Below are positions 1 to 6,415 of a stretch of DNA of 9,551 nucleotides, piece by piece. Origin of the DNA: an uncultured Phycisphaerales bacterium (GTDB taxonomy: Bacteria > Planctomycetota > Phycisphaerae > Phycisphaerales > UBA1924); the NCBI GenBank assembly GCA_937879825.1, contig CALFMQ010000201.1:1-9551 (forward strand), given 5' to 3'. Numbering within the stretch: position 1 is the stretch's first letter; the number at the start of each line of letters is the position of its first letter. The translations under genes and the position numbers were made by a program. Below the pieces are notes generated by a model. It ran no database searches. It saw only the letters and a program-made list of their open reading frames with translations, and was not told the origin of the DNA.

Positions 1-2463
1 GAAATCGAATGACGCGGGGTTGTCGGGCGTGCCTGCGTTCTCGAGGAGTCTGGCGAGTAGGCGCGTGAGTTCTTCGGAGACGAGGTCCGAGCCGTCGATG
101 AACAGGGCGCCCTGGCAGTGGTTGCCGGCGACGCCCAGTTTGACGCGTTCGCCCTCGGCGGGGACTCGGTCGATCTGGTCGGCGAAGCGTGTGAGGAAGA
201 CGTGCGCCTGCATGCGGTAGCGCGGGTGCTCCCAGATGAGTCTTTCGAGCGTGCGCTGGCCGTCGCCGACGATGACGGGGAACACTTTGCGTGTGACGGT
301 GAAGACCTCGCTGGGGCAGTCGGACGCTCTCTTGCCGCGGATGGGGACGCGCGACCAGAGGATGCCGGCTTCGTGGGGGCCGGGGTGGTAGCGCTGAACG
401 AGGACGGTGCGGGTCATTTGTTCCAGATACTGATGGACATCCTCGTTGGAGCGGGCGAGTTTGACGGCGTGGCCGCGCTGGGAGACATCGGGCTTGAGGA
501 TGACGGGGTAGCCGGCGAGTTTGGGCTCGTCGCGGATGAGCGCGATGACCTGCTTGGTGCGCTCGATGACATCGGGATTCTCGTCGATGCGTTCCTGATG
601 GAGGATGAGGTTGTCGGCGTTGTTGATGAGGGAGAGGATCTGGTGTTTGGACTCTCCGACGACGCCGCCGCCGTGGGGCACGCCGGGGTTGGCGCATGTG
701 AATGTCATGGGGCCGCGGTGCCGGAGCGCGAGCCAAGCGATCCAGGGGACGATGGGGATGTAGAAGGCCCATGCGGGCCAGAACTCGATTCGGAAGATGC
801 GGCGGATATCGGCGCGGAGTTTCTGGCGTCCGGCGTAGGTGGCTTCGGCGCTGATGATGCGGACGATGACCATGAGGACGAGGAGCGATGCGGCGATGGC
901 CCACGGGCCGTGGAGGACGGTTTCGAAGAATCCGAGCAGTCGCGGCCCGATGAGCACGGAGAGGATGAGGAGGATTGGTGTCCAGATGAGGACGGCGATG
1001 AGCACCCACATGAGGAAACGCGCCGGCTTGCGGATGAGCATTCCGGCGGCGACATAGGTGGGCATGCGTGTGCCGGGGAGGCAGCGGGAGAGGAAGACGG
1101 CCTTGCCGGCGTGGTTGGTGAGGGTGTCCTGCCAGTGCGCGAGTGAGTCGGGCGGGAGGCGTTTGGCGATGAAGCCCCACTTGAGTGCGCGGCGCCCGAA
1201 GAAGCGCCCGATGCACCAGAGGAGGAGGTCGCCGCCCAGGATTCCGACATAGCACCCGGTGAGCCCGACGCCCAGGTCGAGCGAGCCGCGCGCGACGAGC
1301 ATCCCGACGGCGATGACGGTGAGGTCTTCGGAGATGAGCGTGGCCAGCGCGATGAAGATGATGATGAGGGGCCAGGGCGTGGAGCGGGTGATGTGGAAAT
1401 TGCCGATGTTGCCTTCGCCGGAGTCGGCGACGGGTGCGAAGTCTGAGACGCCGACGAGAACAGGGATGCCGGGCGCATCGTGGCGGGCGAAGAAGCCCTC
1501 GAGGACTTGGAGTCCGAGTTCGAAGGTCTCGTGGGAGTCGGCGGGCGGGCCGAATGGGAAGAAGTGCGAGCCGTCGAGCATGACGAGTCGCGAGTTGGGG
1601 ATGAGTTTGGCGTGTTGCTCGGCGGTCCACGCGGGGACGAGGGGGTCGTGGCGGCCGTGGAGGATGAGCGTGGGGACGGTGTTGCGCTGCATGATGGCGC
1701 GGACCGGGCGTTGATCGGTGTCCCAGAAGTCTCGGATGAACGCGTGGCGGATGGCGCTATCGCCGATGAGATTGAAATGCGGGATGAACTCTGGGAGGAC
1801 AACAGCGGCGACATATCCGACGGCGTACTTGAAGTGCTCGAAGTAGTAGGAGCCGGAGCCCTCGCCTTCCTGGATTCCGATCGCGCCGAGCATGGTGACA
1901 GAGGCGAGGCGTTGCGGCGCGATGTCGGTGAGGTGGACGACGACGCCGCCGGAGTAGGACCATCCGACGACATGGGCGCGCTCGATGCCGAGTTCTTCCA
2001 TCGCGGCGAGGGTGTAGCGGGCGTTGGTGAGGACGGAGTACGAGGGCACCCACTTGGAGGAGTTGCCGTAGCCCACGCGGTCGAGCGCGTAGACGGTGCG
2101 GCCGGTCTCGGTGAGTCTGGGCGCGAGGTTGCGGTAGTCGCGTGCGCCCTGCGCGGGTGAGCCGTGGAGGAGGAGGACGGGCGCGGGTTTCGGAGATGCG
2201 CTGCTCGGCGGGGGCTCGGCCGGTTCCCACTTGAGCAGCGAGAGTCGGATGGCTTTGTCGGCGACGGGCCCGGCGTCGGACATGCGCGGGACATCGACGA
2301 AGATGCGCTCGGCGCCGGCGGGCGGCTTGAGGTAGTAGCCGACCCAGAAGTCGGGGGCGAAGATCTGGATGGTGAGGTGGGAGAGGAGGAGGAGGGCGAG
2401 GTAGACGCGGACCCATCGCGGTCGGAGCACGCGGCGCAGGAATGCGAACGCGCGCGCCTTCAT
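1..2463 (-). CDS. Alpha/beta hydrolase - DedA (VTT) - ATP-grasp ligase fusion protein, 3' end cut by window
   Basis: The frame is open from ATG 2463 to base 1 (821 codons, no stop), so the C-terminus lies outside the window. Residues 18-45 form a membrane anchor after a basic N-terminus. Residues 94-330 are an alpha/beta hydrolase: oxyanion motif LLLHG (97-101), nucleophile elbow GWSYSG (S169), acid in HGRHDP (D273) and histidine in DGSH (H300). Residues 363-540 are a DedA/VTT membrane domain with SEDLTVIAVG (378-387) and the arginine motif SRCLPGTR (459-466). A further membrane segment (562-581) leads into an ATP-grasp-type ligase region with ANPG, GESK (603-606), VILKPD (654-659), VGDGQRTLE (732-740) and GNHCQG (780-785), resembling proteins annotated as D-Ala-D-Ala ligase-like. 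By family knowledge, DedA domains move lipids or lipid carriers and ATP-grasp enzymes join a carboxylate to an amine or thiol; the substrate is unknown. A GAGGG (2472-2476) precedes the start, which lies 3 bases after the NRDE stop. Confidence 0.9.
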   Translation of the reverse strand, partial: MKARAFAFLRRVLRPRWVRVYLALLLLSHLTIQIFAPDFWVGYYLKPPAGAERIFVDVPRMSDAGPVADKAIRLSLLKWEPAEPPPSSASPKPAPVLLLHGSPAQGARDYRNLAPRLTETGRTVYALDRVGYGNSSKWVPSYSVLTNARYTLAAMEELGIERAHVVGWSYSGGVVVHLTDIAPQRLASVTMLGAIGIQEGEGSGSYYFEHFKYAVGYVAAVVLPEFIPHFNLIGDSAIRHAFIRDFWDTDQRPVRAIMQRNTVPTLILHGRHDPLVPAWTAEQHAKLIPNSRLVMLDGSHFFPFGPPADSHETFELGLQVLEGFFARHDAPGIPVLVGVSDFAPVADSGEGNIGNFHITRSTPWPLIIIFIALATLISEDLTVIAVGMLVARGSLDLGVGLTGCYVGILGGDLLLWCIGRFFGRRALKWGFIAKRLPPDSLAHWQDTLTNHAGKAVFLSRCLPGTRMPTYVAAGMLIRKPARFLMWVLIAVLIWTPILLILSVLIGPRLLGFFETVLHGPWAIAASLLVLMVIVRIISAEATYAGRQKLRADIRRIFRIEFWPAWAFYIPIVPWIAWLALRHRGPMTFTCANPGVPHGGGVVGESKHQILSLINNADNLILHQERIDENPDVIERTKQVIALIRDEPKLAGYPVILKPDVSQRGHAVKLARSNEDVHQYLEQMTRTVLVQRYHPGPHEAGILWSRVPIRGKRASDCPSEVFTVTRKVFPVIVGDGQRTLERLIWEHPRYRMQAHVFLTRFADQIDRVPAEGERVKLGVAGNHCQGALFIDGSDLVSEELTRLLARLLENAGTPDNPASFDF

Positions 2464-2466
2464 GGG

Positions 2467-3216
2467 TCAGACCCTCGCGTGGCGGACTGGTTGTGCGCGC
2501 GTTTCGAGACGGTGGGTTGTGGCGTGGCGTTGCTCGTCGCGGTAGATCATCGTGGTGTCGTCATCGGCGGGGACTTCGACGGAGGTGATGGAGACGGTGC
2601 GTGCCTCGGCGCGGTGCATATTGACGGAGATCTCGCCTCGCTCGGGCCAGCGGTGATGGTGGAAGGCGTCCTGTCTTTCCGGGGTGAGGGGAGCACCATC
2701 GGACCACCAATCGAAGAACGTGACGCGGGCCTGGACGCGGTGATCGCCGATGCCCGACGTTGCGAAGCAGACCGACTCGAGCGGGCGGTCGGTGATGAAG
2801 AGTTCGGATTGATCCCAGACGGCGTCGAGCACGCGGTCGTGATCGACCGCGATGAGGCGGAAGCACTTGAACAGATCGAGATTGAATGATTCGAGGCGCT
2901 CGATGGCGTGCCGGGCCGAGTTTGAGTTGATCAGCGTTGGGATGACCATGCCGCGGGATCGGCGGATGTCGTCTGCCGGCGGGGCGGGGCGCGGGTCGGG
3001 GTTGATGTTCATGGCGCAGAGCGTGAGTTGGTGGTTGCTCGTTGCGATCCATGTGCCGCCCGCGTCGGGGTCGACGGGCCAGATGGCGCTGAGGTCGGGC
3101 TCGGGGGTGTGGAGTCGTGGGCGGAGCGCGGGTGGTCGCGTCTTGAGTTCGTCGCGGTTGGTGACGAGGCGATAGCCGCGTCGATCGGGGAGCGGGATCA
3201 CGGAGACGGTGCACAT
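2467..3216 (-). CDS. NRDE family protein (TANGO2-like, Ntn-hydrolase-type fold)
   Basis: This 249-residue protein opens with Met-Cys-Thr, so a cysteine would be exposed at position 1 if the methionine is removed, as expected for an N-terminal nucleophile. The family-naming NRDE motif is at residues 20-23 and DAGGTWIA at 51-58. The C-terminal part carries FATSGIGD (151-158) and ISVNMHRAEARTVSIT (196-211), patterns I recognise from bacterial NRDE proteins. Eukaryotic TANGO2 is linked to Golgi organisation and to lipid or haem handling, but the bacterial role is not established. No signal peptide or membrane segment is visible, so it is probably cytoplasmic. It starts 3 bases after the DinB-like stop and ends 3 bases before the fusion gene start. 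With no good Shine-Dalgarno of its own, it is probably translated by coupling. The family call is firm; the biochemical function is open. Confidence 0.9.
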   Translation of the reverse strand: MCTVSVIPLPDRRGYRLVTNRDELKTRPPALRPRLHTPEPDLSAIWPVDPDAGGTWIATSNHQLTLCAMNINPDPRPAPPADDIRRSRGMVIPTLINSNSARHAIERLESFNLDLFKCFRLIAVDHDRVLDAVWDQSELFITDRPLESVCFATSGIGDHRVQARVTFFDWWSDGAPLTPERQDAFHHHRWPERGEISVNMHRAEARTVSITSVEVPADDDTTMIYRDEQRHATTHRLETRAQPVRHARV

Positions 3217-3219
3217 CGA

Positions 3220-3759
3220 TCAGTGCGTCCCGGCGAGGTTGGACTCGTGGTTGATGGTGGACGGGGCTTTGCCGAAGCCGGCGGGGATCTCGAGCCCTTG
3301 CTCCATCGCGATCGCGCCCATGACGGCGTGGTGGTGGATCGCGTGGTGCATAGCGAAGAAGACTTCGCGGGCGAGGTTGGTATCGAGTTCGGCGCAGGAG
3401 CCGTCGCCCGAGAGCATGACCTGCATGCGGAGCGCTGGCGCTTCGGTGACGGGCTTGAGTGAGGTGAGCCAGTCGCGGAGGCGGGCGATCTCGGAGATGG
3501 CGGCGTTGCGGTCTCGCTCGATGAGGGTGTCGCGGTCGCGGTGGTCGTAGTCGATGAGACCGGTCTGCTGGCCCTTGCACGCGGCGGCGAAGTGATCCAG
3601 CGCGTGGCGGACATGCTGCCCGATGGTCGCGTTGAACTGGAGCGGTGATTTGGCGGTGTAGGCGTCGTCGTCGAGTTGGGCGATGAACGATGCGCACTGA
3701 TTGAGGATCGCATCGGCTGCGGACGAGATGCCATGGCACGGATTGGCGGCTTGTTTCAT
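3220..3759 (-). CDS. DinB-like (DinB/YfiT superfamily) putative metal-dependent protein
   Basis: This 179-residue protein is predicted to be mostly helical and cytoplasmic. Histidines sit where DinB-type four-helix bundles bind a metal: TIGQHVRHALDHF (45-57), and the cluster MHHAIHHHAVMG (137-148). It also has IDYDHRDRD (69-77) and a closing GFGKAPSTIN (161-170), which resemble a DinB subgroup I recall from Bacteroidetes. The superfamily includes thiol-dependent transferases, but the substrate here is unknown. The frame stays open upstream into the GH3 gene, but ATG 3759 is preferred. It has a strong AGAGGAG 5 bases upstream, the family-like sequence begins there, and an upstream start would overlap GH3 in an Arg/Pro-rich shadow frame. 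The stop lies 3 bases before the NRDE start, so the two genes are almost certainly co-translated. Confidence 0.85.
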   Translation of the reverse strand: MKQAANPCHGISSAADAILNQCASFIAQLDDDAYTAKSPLQFNATIGQHVRHALDHFAAACKGQQTGLIDYDHRDRDTLIERDRNAAISEIARLRDWLTSLKPVTEAPALRMQVMLSGDGSCAELDTNLAREVFFAMHHAIHHHAVMGAIAMEQGLEIPAGFGKAPSTINHESNLAGTH

Positions 3760-3764
3760 GATTG

Positions 3765-3771
3765 CTCCTCT
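3765..3771 (-). promoter_or_regulatory. Shine-Dalgarno of the DinB-like gene
   Basis: AGAGGAG on the minus strand lies 5 bases before ATG 3759. It is the best ribosome-binding site in the window and decides the start against the much longer open frame running upstream. Confidence 0.7.
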
Positions 3772-3780
3772 GGGTCGGTC

Positions 3781-3786
3781 ATCATA
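3781..3786 (-). promoter_or_regulatory. Possible -10 element for the DinB-like/NRDE/fusion operon
   Basis: TATGAT on the minus strand matches the sigma-70 -10 consensus at five of six positions. It would start transcription about 15 bases before the DinB-like ATG, leaving room for its Shine-Dalgarno. No convincing -35 box is present at 17-19 bases upstream, so this is a candidate only. If real, the three downstream genes can be expressed apart from GH3. Confidence 0.3.
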
Positions 3787-3814
3787 GTCGACGGTAGGTG
3801 GTTGGGTGATTGCG

Positions 3815-3831
3815 GGCGCGGGTTTCGCGCC
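3815..3831 (-). terminator. GC-rich hairpin just after the GH3 stop
   Basis: An inverted repeat GGCGCG-GGTTT-CGCGCC (6-bp all-GC stem, 5-base loop) starts 8 bases beyond the GH3 stop codon in the direction of transcription. No T-run follows, so it is not a standard intrinsic terminator. It could be a weak terminator, an attenuator or an mRNA 3'-end stabiliser ahead of the DinB-like operon. Short GC stems also arise by chance at this base composition. Confidence 0.3.
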
Positions 3832-3839
3832 TCGGGGAA

Positions 3840-5477
3840 CTACTCCGAGTTGGCGGCGATGACGCCTTCGACAAAGTCGCGCGTGTTGGCGCACCGGGGG
3901 CACTTGTGCTGGCCGCCGAGTTTGCCGGTGTGCTCCATCCACTTGTGGAAGGCGCCGATGGGTACGGGCGTGATCGTGGGTGCGCCCATGCCGAGGTCGC
4001 CGGTGCGCTTGGTGTTGTAGTCGACATTGATGGATCGGAGCGCGGTATCGAAGGTGCGGGCGAAGTGCGCGAGTTGATCGGGCGCGTTCGGCTTCCATTC
4101 GACGACGAGTTCGAGCCCCGCGGCGCGTCCGGGCGCGGGGTAGACGGGCGCGGCGGTGAACTCGCCGGTTCGGATGTTGAGTGATTGCTGGGTTGCGACG
4201 ACTGCGCGCTCGATTTCCTCGACGATGAGGTTTTCGCCGAAGGCGTTGATGAAGTGCTTGTGCCGGCCCACGATGCGGAGCCGCGGCGGGCCGTCGGGCG
4301 GGATGGTGTCGAACTCGACGACATCTCCGATGATGTAGCGCCACATGCCGGCGCAGGTTGTCATCACGACGACATAGCGCTGGCCCTTCTCGACCTCATC
4401 GCACATGAAGGCGCGGGGGCTCGGCGCATTGATCTCCTCGACGGGGATGAACTCGAAGAAGATCTTATGATCGGTGTGGAGGCGCAGCCCGGGGTCGTTC
4501 GGCGTGTCCTGCACGGCGATGAAGCCCTCGGACGCGGGGTAGACCTCGAGGCGGTGCGGGATGTCGGTGTGCGGGTTGCCCGACCATGCCTCGCGGACGC
4601 GGGCGTCGAAGGGTTGGTAGCGGACGCCGCCGTGGACGAAGAGGTTGAGGTGGGGCCAGACATCGCGGAGGCAGGTGATGGAGGGATCACGCTGGCGTGC
4701 GAGTTCGAGGACGCGCTGGAAGAGCACGAGCGACCACGACGCCATGCCGGAGATGAAGCGAATGTCCTGGGGGAGCGTGACCTTGGCCATTGCTTCGATC
4801 TTGGTCGGCCAGTGCGAGAGGAGCGCGACTTCGGGGCCGGGTGTGTAGACCTGCGAGAGTGGCCACTTGATGAGCCCTGTCACGAGCCCGGAGAGGTCGC
4901 CGGTGCGGATGCCGCGATCGTTGACCGAGACATCGGTTGAGCCGCCCAGGAAGAGGAGGCGGCCGCCGAACATGTGGGGGAGCGAAACGCCGAAGCGTTT
5001 GGCGTGGGCGAAGATATCGAGCGCTGCGCGGTAGTTGGAGCGCATCATGTGCTTGGAGACTGGGATGTATTTTTCGCCGCCGGTGGTGCCGGAGGTCTGG
5101 GCCCAGTCTGTGACGACGCCGGGCCATGTGACATCCGGCTGGGCGAGTTCGCGCATGCGTCGGTAGCGGGCGCGCCAGACCTCGTAATCGCCGGGTTGGA
5201 TGGCGTCGCGGTAGGCGCGGATGAGGTCGGCATCGCTCCGGTTGAGCGCGCGGGTGAAGTTGGCGGCGCGGCCGACTTCGGTGTTGGCGGCGAGGCGCAT
5301 CAGGGCGCGGAGTTGATGGAGTTGTGTGGCGCGGGCGTCGTGTGCTCGTGATGATGTTGCGGAGAGGAAGCGCGCCCGTCGGGCGAGGTAGGCCGAGAGT
5401 GCAGCGCCGATGGGCGTGGTCCATCGTGCGGGGGCGCGGCGTGTGCCGCTGGCGGCGGGAGGGGATGCGGTGGTCAT
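3840..5477 (-). CDS. GH3 family acyl-acid ligase (adenylating, ANL-type)
   Basis: This 545-residue protein has the usual length and motif order of the GH3 family. The ATP/phosphate loop SGTTGGEKYIPVS is at 129-141, YPASEGF at 313-319, CAGMWRYIIGDVVEF at 375-389, the hinge region GRHKHFINAFGENL at 404-417 and GKLGGQHK at 518-525. Plant GH3 enzymes adenylate a carboxylic acid such as jasmonate or indole-acetate and join it to an amino acid; bacterial members have no settled substrate. No membrane segment or signal is seen. The first 40 residues are low in conservation and Ala/Pro/Arg-rich. ATG 5477 has GGAGG 4 bases upstream and overlaps the hydrolase stop as ATGA, which supports this start over the longer upstream frame. 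The usual family ending after GGQHK reads CPRC here, an unusual CxxC. The family is certain, the reaction inferred. Confidence 0.93.
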   Translation of the reverse strand: MTTASPPAASGTRRAPARWTTPIGAALSAYLARRARFLSATSSRAHDARATQLHQLRALMRLAANTEVGRAANFTRALNRSDADLIRAYRDAIQPGDYEVWRARYRRMRELAQPDVTWPGVVTDWAQTSGTTGGEKYIPVSKHMMRSNYRAALDIFAHAKRFGVSLPHMFGGRLLFLGGSTDVSVNDRGIRTGDLSGLVTGLIKWPLSQVYTPGPEVALLSHWPTKIEAMAKVTLPQDIRFISGMASWSLVLFQRVLELARQRDPSITCLRDVWPHLNLFVHGGVRYQPFDARVREAWSGNPHTDIPHRLEVYPASEGFIAVQDTPNDPGLRLHTDHKIFFEFIPVEEINAPSPRAFMCDEVEKGQRYVVVMTTCAGMWRYIIGDVVEFDTIPPDGPPRLRIVGRHKHFINAFGENLIVEEIERAVVATQQSLNIRTGEFTAAPVYPAPGRAAGLELVVEWKPNAPDQLAHFARTFDTALRSINVDYNTKRTGDLGMGAPTITPVPIGAFHKWMEHTGKLGGQHKCPRCANTRDFVEGVIAANSE

Positions 5478-6322
5478 GCGACCTCCGAGTCGGCCTCCGA
5501 TTGGGATGCTTGCGCGTTGAGTTCGTTGATGAACCCGGCGGCGATGGCGCCGAACTGATCGGCGCACTCGATCTGCGGCGCGTGCCCGCAGTTGTCGATC
5601 CATGCGAGCCGGGCGTCGGGGATCAGATCGAGGAACTGATCGGCGACTTCGGGGGGCGTGACGATGTCTTGTCGTCCCCAGATGAGTTGGGTGGGCACGC
5701 GGACTTCGGAGAGGCGTTCGCCGAGGTGATCGCGTTTGGCGCTCTTGCCGAGTTTGACCAGCGCGCGGGCCGCGGATCGGCGGGAGAGTTCTTCGTATGC
5801 CATATCGACGGTGCCGGGGAGCATGCGGGTGGGGTCGTGGAAGAGCGCATCGATTTTGCGTTGGAGCCATTCGCGGGAGGGCGAATGCTGCACATCGCGT
5901 TCGAATGTGCGCTCGAAGAGCCCGGAGGAACCGGTGAGGACCAGGCCCCGGACGAGGTCGGGGTGCTCCATGGCGATGCGGAGCGAGATGTGCCCGCCGA
6001 GGGAGTTGCCGACGAAAATGACCGGTCCGTCGATCAGGGTGTCGAGGACGGAGACGACGAGGTGCACGACGCCATCGACGGAGCAACCCTTGCCCTTCAT
6101 CTCGAGGAGGGGCGGCTGCACGAGGAGGCATTCGGCGACGCGCGCGATGGGCGGGAGGCACCCGAACCAGTGTTCGTTGAGGCCGAGGAGCCCGTTGAGG
6201 AAGATCACGGTCGGGCCGCGACCGATCCGATCGATCCGGATGTCGACGCCGGTGACACGATCGCGCGCCACACCCGTGATGGGCGTGGTGAGGTGGTGAT
6301 CGTTCTGGTGAGCGCTTGGCAT
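5474..6322 (-). CDS. Alpha/beta fold serine hydrolase
   Basis: This 282-residue soluble hydrolase has a complete triad. The oxyanion segment is IFLNGLLG (40-47), the nucleophile elbow GNSLGG (S107), the acid in WGRQDIVTPP (D219) and the histidine in NCGHAPQIE (H247). The lid region (about 133-200) is rich in charged residues. This core occurs in esterases, C-C bond hydrolases, haloperoxidases and thioesterases, so the substrate cannot be named. No signal peptide is seen. ATG 6322 is the first usable start, with no ATG or GTG in the roughly 80 in-frame bases before it, though its Shine-Dalgarno is poor. Its stop overlaps the GH3 start by 4 bases, implying translational coupling. A natural guess is that it hydrolyses or releases a GH3 substrate or product. 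It is separated from recO by 93 bases. Confidence 0.88.
   Translation of the reverse strand: MPSAHQNDHHLTTPITGVARDRVTGVDIRIDRIGRGPTVIFLNGLLGLNEHWFGCLPPIARVAECLLVQPPLLEMKGKGCSVDGVVHLVVSVLDTLIDGPVIFVGNSLGGHISLRIAMEHPDLVRGLVLTGSSGLFERTFERDVQHSPSREWLQRKIDALFHDPTRMLPGTVDMAYEELSRRSAARALVKLGKSAKRDHLGERLSEVRVPTQLIWGRQDIVTPPEVADQFLDLIPDARLAWIDNCGHAPQIECADQFGAIAAGFINELNAQASQSEADSEVA
5482..5486 (-). promoter_or_regulatory. Shine-Dalgarno of the GH3 ligase gene
   Basis: GGAGG on the minus strand lies 4 bases before ATG 5477, inside the last codons of the hydrolase gene. It fixes the GH3 start at the ATGA overlap, although the reading frame remains open for another thousand bases upstream. Confidence 0.65.
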
Positions 6323-6415
6323 CGGGTGGCGACTCGGGGTGCCGGGGGCGATGAGCGGACGGACCGCGCACTTTACCCGTGGGTGTCCTTGCGCGCATGT
6401 TAGTGGTTATTTCAC

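Noticed and set aside
118..1146. 342-residue plus-strand frame rich in Glu, Asp and Gly
   Set aside because: It is antisense to the ATP-grasp and DedA parts of the fusion gene. Its acidic low-complexity composition is what the complement of C-ending codons gives.
705..2294. 529-residue minus-strand frame rich in Ser, Pro and Arg
   Set aside because: It lies in another frame of the fusion gene, has low-complexity composition and no motif, while the true frame shows clear hydrolase and DedA signatures.
2561..3739. 392-residue minus-strand frame rich in Arg and Pro
   Set aside because: It is an alternative frame across the NRDE and DinB-like genes, both of which have family motifs in their own frames.
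3760..4344. 195-residue N-terminal extension of the DinB-like frame
   Set aside because: It overlaps GH3, is composed of Arg and Ala runs, and the strong Shine-Dalgarno at 3765-3771 marks ATG 3759.
5324..6403. 359-residue plus-strand frame opposite the hydrolase
   Set aside because: It is antisense to a gene with a full catalytic triad, has acidic low-complexity composition and no recognisable domain.
6323..6415. Possible promoter in the AT-richer patch between recO and the hydrolase
   Set aside because: TAACAT and TAAAGT each match the -10 consensus at four of six, but neither has an acceptable -35 box. It is not strong enough to list.
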